A DNA stretch of 64,000 bases from Rhea pennata (GCF_028389875.1 NC_084663.1:120241801-120305800), one strand, 5' to 3'. Numbered from the stretch's first letter, positions 14,662 through 27,801 are shown. The notes: generated by a model from the sequence alone, not told the origin. A program made the numbers and translations.

Positions 14662-14699
14662 AAAAAAAAGGGGGGGGGGGGGGGGGGAGAGGGGAGACC
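14662..14699. repeat. Polypurine tract A8-G18-AGAGGGGAGA
   Basis: Eight As are followed by eighteen consecutive Gs and a further A/G-only stretch, so the plus strand is purine-only for nearly 40 bases. Such tracts can form triplex or G-quadruplex structures and are prone to sequencing and assembly errors. Confidence 0.9.
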
Positions 14700-17415
14700 G
14701 GTTTCAGTGGTACTATAAATCAGTGTAGTATCATCTATTTGAAAAGGAGTGGCATTTATGTTTATTAGCTGGGGATGTGGTATGCTGTGTGAGTTTGCGT
14801 CACCCTTCGGGTTTCCCTGGGATGACCAGTGCCTTTCCATGGAAAGCAGGGATCTTTCTTTGCAAGAGCTATTTGGCGAACTGGCCTCCTTACAAAAGTC
14901 ATAGCTGCTTTATAGGTTAAGGCTAGGCCAGAAGAGCTGTGAAAAAGTGCCCCAGTAGTAATTATAATTAAAAAAAAATGTTCTCAATAGGATTAGTCTC
15001 ATGGGATAGTCTCTTAAGATATATGGTCAGATGACTTCAGAATCTCATAGTAGCAACCCTTATTTTTATAGTCATACTGCTTTTCTATTTGTAAGTCCGG
15101 AGCTGGTAATTTCTTTTTTTAAACACTTGATAAATGCAGTTTAGGTTGACTGGGGTCAAATTCAGCATTTATGAGCAGCCATATGAATGCTATTAGAGTC
15201 TCAGACATAGCAAAAAGAGAAAGTAGAAGACTTCAGTACACAGTTATTTGGATTATACTTTGGCTTCAATTTGTAAGCTGCACCACCACCAGTAATAAAA
15301 AAGAAATGGAAATGTCACAGAAGATTGTAACCTTTAAAAGGTATGCTTATTAAAAAAAGAAAAACAAAACCAAATCACATCCATACACCAGCCTCCAGCA
15401 GTTTTTCTTTTTAGCCTTCAGTGATTTCACCATTGCAGCATGCAGTCCTATTGCTCTGCAGTGCTACCTGCCTGGGAGAGGCAGTGAGCGCAGGGCAGCC
15501 AGTAGCAATGTTCCTTGTGTGCTCCCAGAAAGGACCAGCTGGCACCATGGGAACAGCCTGGCATTGCTGCCCGCACCTCCATCTCTAGATACCAGCCAAA
15601 ACCCAGCCAGCAGATCCCTAAGCTCCTGGCACAGGCCACCAAGAGGATGAAATGACTCTTGGAGGTGCATGTGATGGCAGTACACTGACCAAAGAGCATG
15701 CTCAAGCAATGGGAGGGTGATGGGCACACTGGTGAGGTGACCATCTGCCCCTCTCTGAAACGTAAGCTTGTCACTGGAACATGCCAGGAAGCAAAGCTTC
15801 TGTCCAGAGGATGGTCTTCAAGCAGTGGGGCTCTCCCTCCTCTCCTACCTCCCCCCTCCACCATACATACCCAGCCTGATTTCTACTTCTTCAAGACTTG
15901 ATGTGGGACCTGTTCATGTGCTGGGGCCGGGAGATCCCAGGCAGTCACTTGCTTGCCCACCTCAAACCTATCAGCTGACTGTATGACCACCCAGACTATT
16001 TGTAATGATAGATCTGACCCATTATAGCAGTTTTGTCTTAGCGACTAGAAAGCATTTTGTTTGCATGTGTCTCAGAAGTCTCCATATTTGTCTTTTTTGA
16101 ATCTCTTTTTTAAGGGACTGCTTAGCTGTTAGAAGAATTAAGGTTACACTTGAAGTTCTTAGATGTGGCCAATATTCTTTGTTAAAATTCTGGAATATTT
16201 TCCATATGCAAGGAAGTGCTATTTGGAGAACAAAGAATGTTGAAATAAAGACATCTTAGAGTAAAAACCCACTGTCATTCTGCATATATACAGAGCATTA
16301 AAAAATTCCCACGTATGGAATATAGTGCCTGTAGAAACCATGTAATAAATACTGCAGTAGATAAAGATAGATAACTGGTAAATAGCAAGATTTTTCTAAT
16401 TGTATAGCAAAGATTTAGATTTTTATAAATCAATCAACTTTGCAAGTTTCTCCCCATAGTAAAATGCTCTGCTATCAGTACCAGTCTTATTAATTTTTCT
16501 TTTCATAAAAATATCTATATATGTATTGATTCAACAAATATTTCTAGTACTCTGGAGTATTTTGAGATGCATTTCAAATGCATTTCATTGTAAACCTGTA
16601 AAGGTATTTTTTTTAGACAGTTGACACCTTCAGAGAGAATATATTTAGGTTTGGACCCAAGAGAATCCTGTTGATAAAAAATATCAGCTATAAAAGTTAT
16701 CTGAAAGTCATTAAAAACTCATATGTGCTCTTTTCAAACAACGTCATTGGTGAGCAAAGTGAGAAAAGCTGAGGAAAGCTTCTGTACACTATATAGCACA
16801 TAAAAACTCAGTAGTTTGCAAAGCCAACAGTCTGAAATAGGAAATGCCAGAATTAGATACCCTGGCAATAGTAATAGTACCAACACTTCCTTAATTAAAT
16901 GTGCTATGACACATTTTTGACTTCATAAGCCTATCACCACCACCACCCCGGCCTATTCCTGTCTCTATGAACGGGAAATTACTCCATATGTCCTTTTATA
17001 CTACCCATATTCTATTCAGTACCCACCATTCAGATGCTGAACTGAACGTAATATTATTCATTGGTTCCCTGCATATCTCAGCTTTTCATTTCATCTCCCA
17101 GCCATTCGCCAGCATCCAAGTGTTCCACAAACATTTCTGAGTTTCACTGCACAAGATCATGGTGAGATGACCCTTTACCAAAAGAAACTGTTGCCAAAGG
17201 ATTGAGGCCCAACTTTCATCTAATTTTGGGGGATCTTACTTATGATCAGATCTGAAACATATCTGGAGCATCCCACATGCACAAAGCAGAGCTGCACTGC
17301 ATCTGCGTTGCAGCTAGGAGCCCTGAGCATGATGGTGGAGCCAAAAGGGAGCAAGCCTGGTGCACTTAACCACACTCAAGATGCAATTCTACTCCCACAG
17401 TAAATTCTATTTTGA

Positions 17416-17572
17416 AATCACAGAATAATTTAGGGCAGAGGGGACCTTAGATGCCATGATCATCCCACTCCTGCTCATAGGAGGGCCAAGGTAGGTCTGG
17501 TGGTTCAAGACTTGAGTTTGGAGTATCTCCAAGGATGCAAACGGCACAGCCTCTCTGGACAACCTGCCATTG
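17416..17572 (-). mobile_element. Old CR1 LINE 3'-end remnant
   Basis: The plus strand reads as a diverged reverse complement of a CR1 3' end. It has an aatcacagaataattta start, a gaggggaccttagatg block, then gtttggagtatctccaagga and a cagcctctctgga-caacctg segment. These correspond in order to the conserved CR1 tail region. Many substitutions and small gaps make it much older than the CR1 copies inside DSCAM. Similarity fades beyond about 17,570. Confidence 0.75.
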
Positions 17573-18840
17573 AGCTTGGCTGAGTGGAATCGAGCTCTGC
17601 TTGAAAACCAATGAAGGCAGAAATCTGTATCTACTGAATGACCTTGAAGAAAGCTTCTCCATCTGATCCCTCCAACTTTCCCTTCCTCATAGGTATGATG
17701 GAGGGGATATTACGGCTTCTGAGGTGTTTGATTACACTCATGATACGTTCTGTAAAAGTGCCATTGAAAGATAATACTAGCAGAGATTATACTAGCAGTT
17801 TTCCCCACCCCATTGGATATGCAGCTCAGGATTCTGTAGTATTAGAACGATGCCTGTACTCAGAGAATGGAGCCCTATCTTCGCAGTGGTAATAAGATTA
17901 AGTGAAAAGCTCAGAGACATCTTACTTTAAAATCTTTGAGGTTACATCACGTCACCATCAGAGCCACAATAATATTTGACATTGCTGTTGTTGCTAAATG
18001 TTAAAGTTTTCAATTTTGATTAAAGCTGTAAAAGGTTGAACCTGTACTGTCAAGCATCATCTTGACACAGATATCAGCTATGGAAAATTTTGTCTATATA
18101 AAAGATATGGTGAATTTAAGGATTTGGCACATTTTATTAAGGTGTTAGCTCTTGGTCTGTGCCAATTTTCAACTCTGAGTAGACCTCCTACTTTCCTTAT
18201 CACAGACCTACCTAAAACCTTGTAAATCTGTTAAACCTCTATTCTGCTCTTTTGCACTTCATTGGTTGTAAAAATAAAGGAGAATTTGGCGTGCCTGAAT
18301 TAAGTAAATGTTTTACTGGGACTATGCAGAGTTGGGAGGTTGGTGTCTGTTACGAACCATCAAAGAAACAATATCTGGTATATTATTAGGAATAATAGAA
18401 TAAGGTGTGAATGGGCAACATTGCTCTTTCCTCATGTGGTCTAGTGTAATGTTCTTGATTTCCTTAGCAAGCTCTTCAGATTGCTTCAGAGCTCGTGTTT
18501 GCAGCTGTTTTATTCATACGCAGATAATGTACTACCTTCTTTCAGGAAATGTCCTTTTTGTTAGTGTACTTGGAAGTTGCCCTTGGGGATGGGATATATT
18601 CTGGTTCCTGTGGATCTTGATCTCTATGACAAATTTCTTTGCTGGTTCAGCTCTCCAGTCAGTTGAGCAATCACTAATTTACATGACATAATTTTAAGCC
18701 TTTTTCAAGCCCAACTCACATAGCTAAAATGTGCTACATGTGAGCCCTAGCTGAAGAGATAGACAAACTTATTACATTGTGCTTTATATTGACTAAGTTT
18801 ATCAAGTCTGCTGAGAGTCAGTCCTTACCCATCTGCTCCA

Positions 18841-18854
18841 TTTTTTTTTTTTTA
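18841..18854. repeat. Short poly(T) run
   Basis: A T homopolymer of about 14-15 bases in otherwise unremarkable non-coding DNA. Confidence 0.75.
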
Positions 18855-21800
18855 GAAGTGCAGCAAAAGAAAACATGTCAAAGCGATAACCATTAGATAG
18901 GGACAAATAACTTTCCACTCTTTGGATAATGTCAGAGTGCTGAAAGCACTTTCCTTTCTCTTCCAGGGCAGAAGTGGGAAATGTGTTGCTTGCTAGGAGA
19001 ATGGAAATTCTGAAAGTTGCATTTTCTTATTTTATAAGATTAAAAAAAAAGGTCAAATGCTTCCTTTCTATTTCAGCGTACTGTGGCTGTGGGGCATGGC
19101 TTAGGCAGCCTCTGTGCAATAGAGGAAAGAGGTCAAGGTCACTCAAAGTGTAGGGACCTCCCCTGCTATGGGGAAGAGACTCTCAAAGCCCCAAGACCCA
19201 TGGTCCTGCTGCAGGTTTAAACTGACATCCAGAAGACAAATTCCTGCAAACGTCTGCTAGATCCTATATCCAAGAGAAGGAGGTTACCAACAGTGAGGTG
19301 CCCTGAGAGCCCTCCAGCCCGGAGCTGGTGTATGGTTGGATGCCCTCTGAGCCTCAGGCCCGAGTAACTCTCATTTATCTGGAATCAAATGAGAAAACTG
19401 GCTGTGCTCATGCTAGAGGTTACTGAAAATAAAGGACTGCTGTGAAAATCTAGGGTCCACTAAGTGGTCTTTTCCAGTGAGAACCCTAATCATTAGGCAA
19501 CAGCCAAAGAACTCTATTGATAATAATTAATCATTATTAGTAGTAATAGTCTTTCGAACAAATGTATTCTTTATGATATTGTCAGTTTGGGTACAAAGCT
19601 TCTTGTGTGTTCCTGAGGAGGCAAACACTGACCACCTCAATATCTGCTCAGGGTGCCACGTAAGAGAGTGGAAGCAGTCGTGCCATACTGTGTGAGGAGG
19701 CTGTGCACGGGGCATGGGACTGCACTGCCTACAGCTCCCAGGGCCCTCCAGTGTATATGTATGAAATCTGGAAAATGGTTCACAGCCTGTAAAGGGTGAT
19801 CATGGAGCTGCTGCACTTCCAAGGTAGATACTCTCTAGCATTCAGATCCCATCCTAGCTTAGTACTTCTTTTATAGTCTTACTCACATGTAAATCACACT
19901 CTGTACACCAACGTAAGCATTTGTCCCAGAAAGACTTTAACTCATACTGTTATGCTGAAAGGATTAAACAGCTCAGCTTGTTGCTGTGAGGAGTTATATG
20001 AGATTATCAAAATAAGCAGAAAGTGTTGTCTCTTGGACAATATCTGCTAAAGTGTGGGCCATAAATGGTTAATATTTGCCAAAGCACCCACCCAAAGCCA
20101 AGGCAAATGCTTGAAAGTGCTGTGACTGGAAGTGTCTAATTGCTGTGGTTTTATGATGGTGCAGCATTTTTCCTTCCTCCTTCCAATAAAACACAATGCA
20201 ATGGTAGTGAAACAATTGCGATAGTTTTCATGGCATCTCGACACATTCAGTACAGATGAGAAAGAGCGTGTGTGCAAGTCTGTCCGCTGTGATCATGGAT
20301 AACTTACTCATCATGCACCTGACAGCTGCATCTGCAATGTCAAATTGACCGGCAATGATTTGCAATCCCACCCGTTACCAACACACCAACTCCCTCTATT
20401 TGATCTGGCAAACTGTGCCCAGCTTTGCTGTACTGCTGCTCTGAGTTGACATGGTGGCCCTGCACCACCAGAAAAGCTCAGACATATTCTGCGTGTCTCA
20501 AGCCACACACGGGAACAAACGCACAATGCAACCGTCACATCAACTTTTAACTGCTGAGACTTGCACTGGAGTTCAAGCAAATCTGGGGAGTTTATTAGTG
20601 AGACATGTAACAAATGCTGGGCCAGCATGTTCAGTGTTGGGTATCTGCAGACCATCAGGGCTTCTGGCCAGCTGTCTCACTGCTGATGGAAACCTGGCCA
20701 TTTGCTAAAATCAAGGTTTGGTTTTAGCTACCCATCTTTCAAAGTCCGAGTGCACAGGCTCTCAACTAACAAGTCTGATTCTAGTTTTACTATACCTACT
20801 AAATCCCTAACCTTCTCCAAGCCAAGGTTTCCCTGAAACTTGCTTTACACCATCTTTGAAGTTCTGTCTTGGCTTTCTTTGAAATGAAGCAAAAACTGCA
20901 GTTATCTTTTACAGCACAGCATCAGTTTTGTGTTGTCTCTTCCTTCGGTTTACAACTACTCCATCTTAGATGATTCTGCTTTAAATACGGTAAAGGGATA
21001 ACAGTTTAATTAGAAATTCAGAGAGCTATGGGCCAACGTGCCCGAGAATAACGAATGAGCTTTTGTGGTTCGTGGAGAGCACACTTGCCAAAGTAGCCAT
21101 TAACTTCTTCAGATGGAGGATGAAATGCAAGTGAAGCAGTTGCCATTAAAAAACCTTATTGGAGTCTAGGCAAGGATATCAGAGTAAAATAAATGGCTTT
21201 TGATGCTTACTCTGTTTGTATTTACATTCAGGTGTGATTATGCAGTCTGCCATCAACTTTAATTAAGCTTTCCCTTTGCTCTTGACCTTGGGGCTTAAAT
21301 GTAATTTGTTCTATAGGCAAAACAGGTTGTATGAGATCAGTACTTTAAAGTTCAAATTGATTTAGGTTACATTTAATTTAAGTTTCCTTGTGGAAGCATA
21401 TAATTTCACTACTACTGATGTTGGAATAATTACACAGAGGTAGAGAAATGAGTGCAGAGCAAAGCTTTAGAGCCTCTATAATGCTTTTCTTCAGCAGTTC
21501 AAGAACAGAAGTATCTCTGGCTTGTGCTTCTGGGATAACTTTGCTTACCTCCAGCACAGTCTCCGCAAGTGCTCGCTTTCCTGTGCGCCTCTGGTTGCCC
21601 AAATGCAACAGTCAGGCATAATTACCAACACATGTGTGTGCAAAGACTCCAGAGGTCTGCCACCACCCGGGAACAGCGGTGAGCTAGAAGTGAGCTCCTG
21701 AATACTACCTGCATATTTAACCTCCTTAGTACAAGCGGAACCCCTTTGGGATGTTCAAGCCCCCAGCATACCTGGCATGTTTTCTTTGGGGGAAAAGTGG

Positions 21801-24135
21801 CAGACACGTCTGTAGCAAGGCTCCAGCTGATTTAAGATGTTATCACAGTCCATGTTTCAATGCATGCTTTTTATTTCCAAGCCCCAGGCTGCAATGCTCC
21901 CTTCTCTTCCTTTTCTCCTCAAGGCATCCAGCTCACTAAAAATAGCACAGAAACCACTACTTTCAGCTTTTGAATCAGGATAACTTTGTTATCCCACTAG
22001 GACTGGAGCTGTTAAAAAACATACTGGTATGTGCAAAGATGTAGCTTAATCAAACTTGGATGATATTCCCAAATCATATTATTTATATGTTACAGTTTTG
22101 ATGGCAAATGTCCTTAACGACTGAATTTCTCTGATTTTTTCATCTTGTTTGCCCAATGCATTGTGGGTTTCTCTACTGTCCTGGCATTATGTGATGTCCT
22201 TTTATGAGACACATTTCTTTGCTTTAAATTAGGTAATAAGAATCCAGACGTTTGAACTGTATGTTTTTGTATTTTCTGATTGAGATTCAAGTAATGAAAA
22301 GTTGGCAATTTCAATGTAAAAACTGTAGCTTCCTCAATTTTTCTTAAAGATGTTTTCTTTTTTGGTACTCTGATAAATTGGTTTTGGCATTACTCTTCCA
22401 TGGGCGTGGGAAATGATTGATTTCTTTTGGATTCAGTCCCAGAGATTTTAAAATCGTAAATATATATAAAATTACATTCTAATTATAATTATATATGTAA
22501 TTTTCCAATTTAAAAAAATCATTAGCTATAAATTTTGTTTGCTTTTAAACTACCAGTGTCAGAATAAATACTGGAACCAGCTTTCCTCCTGAGAAGCACG
22601 AAAAGCATGTGCTAGAAGGAAAGATGCTCATTTTAAGTTCAAATAATTGCTCTTAAAGGTCAGGAGGCTGGTGGCCCTGTCCGTGGACCTGCCCCTCTTG
22701 CTGCAGCTATATGTGGTCAGCTCTGTGCTCACAGTCATTCCTGATGCTTGTCCCCTTGCCTGCCTTCAAGCCTACATACTGCCAAGCACCTTTAGCAGTT
22801 GCCTAGGAGGGAGAAATCATATGTCTTGGATTACTGAGTAATTAAAATATAGACAGGACTAGGTTTGCACAGCATCAGAAGCCAGCATACAAATACTCTG
22901 GTTATAAAGTCTTGCTGGAAAATTTACAGGTCTTTGTAGATCCTGAGAATATTTACAGATCCCTTTTTTGTTTTAATTTTAGATCCTTCATGGCCAGAAA
23001 ATCTGAAAGAAAGGAATATAAGATTTATTTTAAAAAGAAGAGGAATAGTTTAGAAAATATATTAAAAAAAAATCACAGAAGTGCACTGTACACCACTCTG
23101 GCAGTGCACTGGGCATCTGCACTTCCTACAGAGCATTTTCGCTCTGGGAAGGTGGTGAGGCATCCCTTGGGAGGCTCTGGCAAACCCAGAGAAAATTAAT
23201 GGTGGAATGCATTTTCCTTTCCCTGCTGAAATGTCTCACAGTCAGCTGCAATAGTCCATTAAGCCACTGCTGTGACCTGAAGTAATTCAGAAAACACTAA
23301 AACTATGACTGGGCTGTCCAAACTGTATGTTTGATTATTTTTCTTTCTTCTTTTTTTCCTCTCCTTTTAAAAGAGAGCTCCCTTCCATCACTTCCCTCAT
23401 AAATATCTCTTGGCTCTGCTTTTTTAAGCCTAAATATCCACGTTAGCATTTTTTAGCAGCATGAGCTGCCATAGTTTTGTTCCAGCCAATTGAGCAACTC
23501 TGATTTACACCAGGAAGAAGCTGCTCTGTTTGTGCCTACAAGGAAGCCACATCTGGTGCTCAGGCTCTGTCCCCCTTTAGCCCTCTGCTACTCCCAGGAA
23601 AAAATGCCAATATCTGCACAGGTGCCATGGCTCTAGTTTGAAGGAAGACATGCCCTGTGGCTTTTCAGAGTGGTCAGCATTAGGTTCAGCAGCAGGTGCT
23701 GCTGGGGAAAATGAGGTGCTGGGGAAGGTTGCCTTTCCAGCTGCCCCCTTATTCCACCTGTTAGCTCTGTCTTCATTGTTAAAAAAAAAAAGGAAAAAAA
23801 AAGAAAAACCCTACAAAAACACAGGGTTGTCCAGGCAAAGGGTGTTCGGAGTCCACATCTGAAGACATTTATCAAAAAAATCCCTTAAAATGGTAGCACT
23901 CAGGCACATGCATATTTCCATCCACTCACCTGAGATGACTAAAATTCCTCCAGTTTCTGGAGAAATGGGAAACCTCTTTACATGAAACTCCTCTGGACTC
24001 TCTGATCATCCCATGGAGCAGTCCAAAGACTTTGTTTGTTTTCTGACTATGTTATTCAGTCTAATAATATCTCACCTTGCTTAAAATTCCTAATGTCTCA
24101 TAGCTTCAGTAACATTACTATGGATCTTATCTAGT

Positions 24136-24155
24136 AAAAAAAAAAAAAAAAAAAA
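24136..24155. repeat. Poly(A) run
   Basis: Twenty consecutive As. No upstream spliced-gene sequence that would suggest a processed pseudogene is recognisable. Confidence 0.85.
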
Positions 24156-27100
24156 CAGTTAAAAAGCAAACTTTTACGTGTCTGAGACTTTCTTTGGTTC
24201 TGAAAGGGAAAAGTAACCTTCAACCTAAAGAGAAGCAGAAGGGAAAAAAAGTACTAAGTTTAATGTAATTGTGTTAATTAGGCAGTTTAAGAAAAAGATA
24301 TTAATGGAATAAGAAGGGATAAGAGGGTTCTTAGTAAAGGCAGGAGTGAGGGTGTTGCTAATTCATTTGAGACAAAAAGGCAGCATTAATTATTATCTGT
24401 GAATCACTAAAAGGTTACCTGAGGTTGGGGCATGGGGTAAAGTATTTTGTACAAAAGAATTAGTCTCTCTGAGGAGATATGGTTTTTAGTAGACAGGAGA
24501 GAAGGAAGAATGTTAGCTCCTAAATTCGTATTTTGCAAGTCTCCTATCACCCTCAGGACTAAGATGGAATCACTGTTTTGTGAATGATGTGCTTGCATTG
24601 GTAACTAGATGTTCCTGTGCTTTAGGGCCTGTCTTCTGACATCTCATGCTGGTGCCTCCCGGTTGCTTCATTCACATGACTGGCTTCCAAGAGGGCATGT
24701 GGTGCAACGCGGGCAGCATACCACCCGCTGGACGCAGACGTACAGTACCCATGGATTTTCATGGCTCTGTCACAGGGAAGTGTTTGCCATGGCATTCGCA
24801 GGGATGCAGCAGCAAGTTTTCTGTTGTTGTCTTGGCCCCATGAGCCTACCCTGCCTGGAAGGACTGGGCTGCTCCCAGCTGTATTAGTCTGATAAGAGAG
24901 ATTACTTCCCCTCCAAAGCTTGACTAGGCGGGGGGAGGAGAGGCATTTCTTTAAAGGCTCTGCTACGCGTTTAACTACAGCTCCATTTCTGTTTTTAAAA
25001 TTAAAAGCCAATAAAGCCCTGAAGCCAAGGGGACTGTGTGCATGCTTACAGTTAAACGTGCTGAAGAGCTTGCTGGGTCCAGGGCAGGGAGCCAGCACCC
25101 CGCAGGCTGAGCCTCTGCTTGCTAAGCAACAGCCTGATACACTCTGATTTCAAGCAGCAGGGCACTTGCCATGAATTTCTTTGAATGTGGGGCCCCCAAA
25201 GGCATCTTCACTTTATAAGGAGGATGAATATTACCAGGCATATTGTATACAAATGAGGAGGAAGTCTCATTGAGTCAAGTGAAGTTGGCACTTTCTGGAT
25301 CATCAGCCAAATGTAAATCTAGGGGAGATATATGGAATATTTCCACTATCAGCAGTCACCAGGAGTTTAAAATGTAAATATTTCCCCAACCCTCTATGTT
25401 TGTTCTCATCTGTCACTGAACATAGGTTGAGGTGGGGAGCTCTGCCCTTGCCCACATGCTACCCTGCCATGGCACTGGGGATCCCTGTGCATGAGGGCAG
25501 CAAAGAGCCTATGGAACAAATGGACGAAATGTCTCAATTTTGCCCAAAAGCTTTTCACCTCTTTTCAGAGGATGAGAAGGAAGCTGGAATAGAAGATGAA
25601 AGTGACTGCAAACTCAAAGTCCTGAATACCACATGGAAAAAAAAATGCAAATATAGTACTAATGCCCCATCCAGCTCAAGCTGAATACATTGGAAAGATT
25701 CTTGGGAGAGTCTAAAAGATTTAGATTGCCCAGAAATAAAATCTCCAATAGAAGTTATAGAAGTTTCTATGAAGTTTTTCAATGAGAAATAGTAAAAGGA
25801 AGATTTTTCTCATATGTTTAAATTAGGTTCTTATTAACAAAATAGGTCTCTATGGAAAAAATCCAAAACAAATAAATCATTTCATCTTTCTTCAACATAC
25901 AGATATTTTCATTTAGTTTAGAAAAGCTTAAGGGATAATTCTTAAATATGAATATATTTTTAATTTTTTTTAAGGAGGCAAAAGGTGTTTTTTTAAAATC
26001 TGCTTTAGCAATTACCAATATGGATTGGTCAAATAAGTAGTTGACATGGGGAAATGGTTCCTTATATGACTGAGATCTCAACGCTTCAGTCTAGATCTCT
26101 AACAAGTACGTACCTCAAGGATGTCTTTGTTCGGCTTTGTCTTCCAGAATTTTAGTACTTAGGTATGACAGGGCTAAGGATTCAAGTGCAAGGTCACTTA
26201 TTTCAAGACACTTAAGTACTTTGTTAAGTTAGTGCCCTTATAACTACTTAATTGCATAAATAACAGTAAAGAAACATTTACACATAACTGTGCATTTCTC
26301 TGTTTTAAAAGCACTTGAATTGAGTATGGTGCAGACATGTTTGAATTAGCAGTGCCCACACTGTCACCAGGTAGGGAAGTTGCATGAGTCTCACAGTGTG
26401 CTCAGGCTCGTAACATCCCGTTGCTCTCACACCCCAGTTAATATTTCCAGCCAGGGCCAAACAGTGTCCTCATATTATCACTAATTTGGGGTGCCCTGCA
26501 CCATCCAGCAGAAAGCGGTGGCCAGAATAAAAACATGATGAAGCACTTTCAGCAAGGCAGTGCAAATGTGTTAAATCCACAAACTGGGGTATCCAATCAC
26601 TCAGATTCTGTATAAAGCAATACTCTCTCATGTAGCCAAAAGTTGCAAAGAAGTAGTATGAGCTGACAACTCTCCCCCCAAAACTCTTCTTCATCTAAAG
26701 AAAGAAAGCCATGTTGACCTTAGAACTGGGATAACTTTTTCCTGCCTTTTTCCTGTTATGGGAGAAGATGGATTTTTTTTTCAATCCTTATGTAAGCAAC
26801 TAATTTCTGTGAGTGCTGCTCCCAAATGGACTAACGATCCATTCCTAAGAAGTAAGCAAGGTAACGTCAACACAACTTTTGTTATACAAAGACTGATCCA
26901 GAAAATACTGAAGTTGAACGAAAGCCTCCTGCTTTCAGATAAAGTGAACACAGAGAGTCTCAAATGTTCGATTCTGAACACATCTGTCTTTGCACCATCC
27001 TGGCTCTCTGCCCTGGGGCAGTGAGAGAAGCTGTGAATAGGTGAATCCCAATTAATTTCAAAGGCATAACCCCCCTCTTCTCCGACCAAGATGCAGGAGT

Positions 27101-27157
27101 ACATTATTCAGAGTAAGGTACTAACACAGCTATTCTACTCTGAGAAAATCAAGCACA

Positions 27158-27237
27158 GCAGAAGGCCATGGAAGCAGACATCACAAATAAAGGCAGAACA
27201 CCATAGAAGCAGACACCACAAATAAAGGCAGAAGACC
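27158..27237. repeat. 35-bp tandem repeat, 2.3 copies, just past the DSCAM poly(A) signal
   Basis: Unit 1 (27,158-27,192) and unit 2 (27,193-27,227) are both 35 bases and differ at four positions. A partial third unit of about 10 bases follows. Read on the minus strand, each full unit contains CTTTATTTGTG and a TGT/TCT-rich stretch. The array lies 3 to 82 bases downstream, in transcript direction, of the AATAAA at 27,240-27,245, where GU-rich downstream elements normally sit. Confidence 0.9.
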
Positions 27238-27239
27238 CT

Positions 27240-27245
27240 TTTATT
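27240..27245 (-). terminator. DSCAM: Poly(A) signal AATAAA for DSCAM
   Basis: The plus strand reads tttatt, so the transcript carries the canonical AAUAAA hexamer about 585 bases after the stop codon. A GU/U-rich region follows directly in transcript direction, as expected for a functional cleavage site. Cleavage would fall at about 27,215-27,230. Use of this site is inferred from position and motif only. Confidence 0.65.
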
Positions 27246-27728
27246 TCGCATAGACAAAATGCAAAGAGTGTCTCATTAAATTAATATTAAAAAAAAAAAA
27301 ACAAACAAACTGATCCCCTCACTCCACTGACAGCACTCATCCTAATTAACAACAGAAAAAAAGAACAATCAAGGACCCATTTTCTAATCAAAAAAAAAGT
27401 GCAAACATGACAAAAGACTTTTTGTTCTCCCAAATCAATGTTCCAGTTGAATTGACAAATAGGTGATTTTTTTGTGATTTTTTTCCCCTTTTTAATCTTG
27501 TCTGATGGAACTTCCAGTTAAAATGTTTTAGTTAAGTCTCCATGCACTTCGTAGAAAATCAGTAAAAACACAAATGCTTGTGAAGATCAGAAAACTGGAC
27601 TCTTTTACCCAAAAATTCAGAGGTCCAGTCAGATGAAGCTCACACTCAGACAGAAAAAAAGCAAGAGAGTCTTTGCACTGTCTGTCGTTCATATTTTTTT
27701 TTTGTCAAATATTTTGGCAATCTTCTTC

Positions 27729-27734
27729 TTTAAT
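27729..27734 (-). terminator. DSCAM: Possible proximal poly(A) signal ATTAAA
   Basis: The plus strand reads tttaat, giving the common variant hexamer AUUAAA about 95 bases past the stop. The sequence after it is not clearly GU-rich, so it is a weaker candidate than the distal AATAAA. If used, it would give a very short 3' UTR. Confidence 0.25.
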
Positions 27735-27793
27735 TATAAATATTGGAATTCAATAAAAAAAAGGTAGCTTTCATTGGATTTTTTCATTGTAAG

Positions 27794-27801
27794 TATTTAC
27801 A
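27794..27801 (-). promoter_or_regulatory. DSCAM: Pumilio response element UGUAAAUA
   Basis: The plus strand tatttaca gives UGUAAAUA in the mRNA, an exact match to the PUM1/PUM2 consensus UGUANAUA. It starts 27 bases after the stop codon. A perfect 8-mer in a 600-base AU-rich UTR can arise by chance, so function is a hypothesis. Confidence 0.45.

Larger units (their letters stand above)
1..27157. other. Intergenic DNA downstream of DSCAM
   Basis: I see no supportable gene in this stretch on either strand. Open frames here are short (at most about 165 codons), and many overlap in several frames or run through simple repeats. None shows a recognisable domain or a plausible set of splice-linked exons. 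The contents I can name are homopolymer runs, a composite microsatellite near 11.6 kb, a G18 tract near 14.7 kb, a CpG-rich patch near 13.8 kb and an old CR1 remnant near 17.4 kb. In mammals the region beyond the DSCAM 3' end leads towards PCP4, and I see no PCP4 exon here. Distal regulatory elements could be present, but sequence inspection alone cannot confirm them. Confidence 0.7.

Noticed and set aside
15448..15864. A 138-codon minus-strand open frame in a GC-richer stretch.
   Set aside because: The composition is irregular, no domain is recognisable, other frames on both strands are also open, and there are no matching splice partners. A chance open frame is the simplest reading.
24622..25098. 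A 158-codon minus-strand open frame.
   Set aside because: No recognisable domain, and it overlaps plus-strand frames of similar quality. The stretch is slightly GC-rich, which lengthens chance frames.
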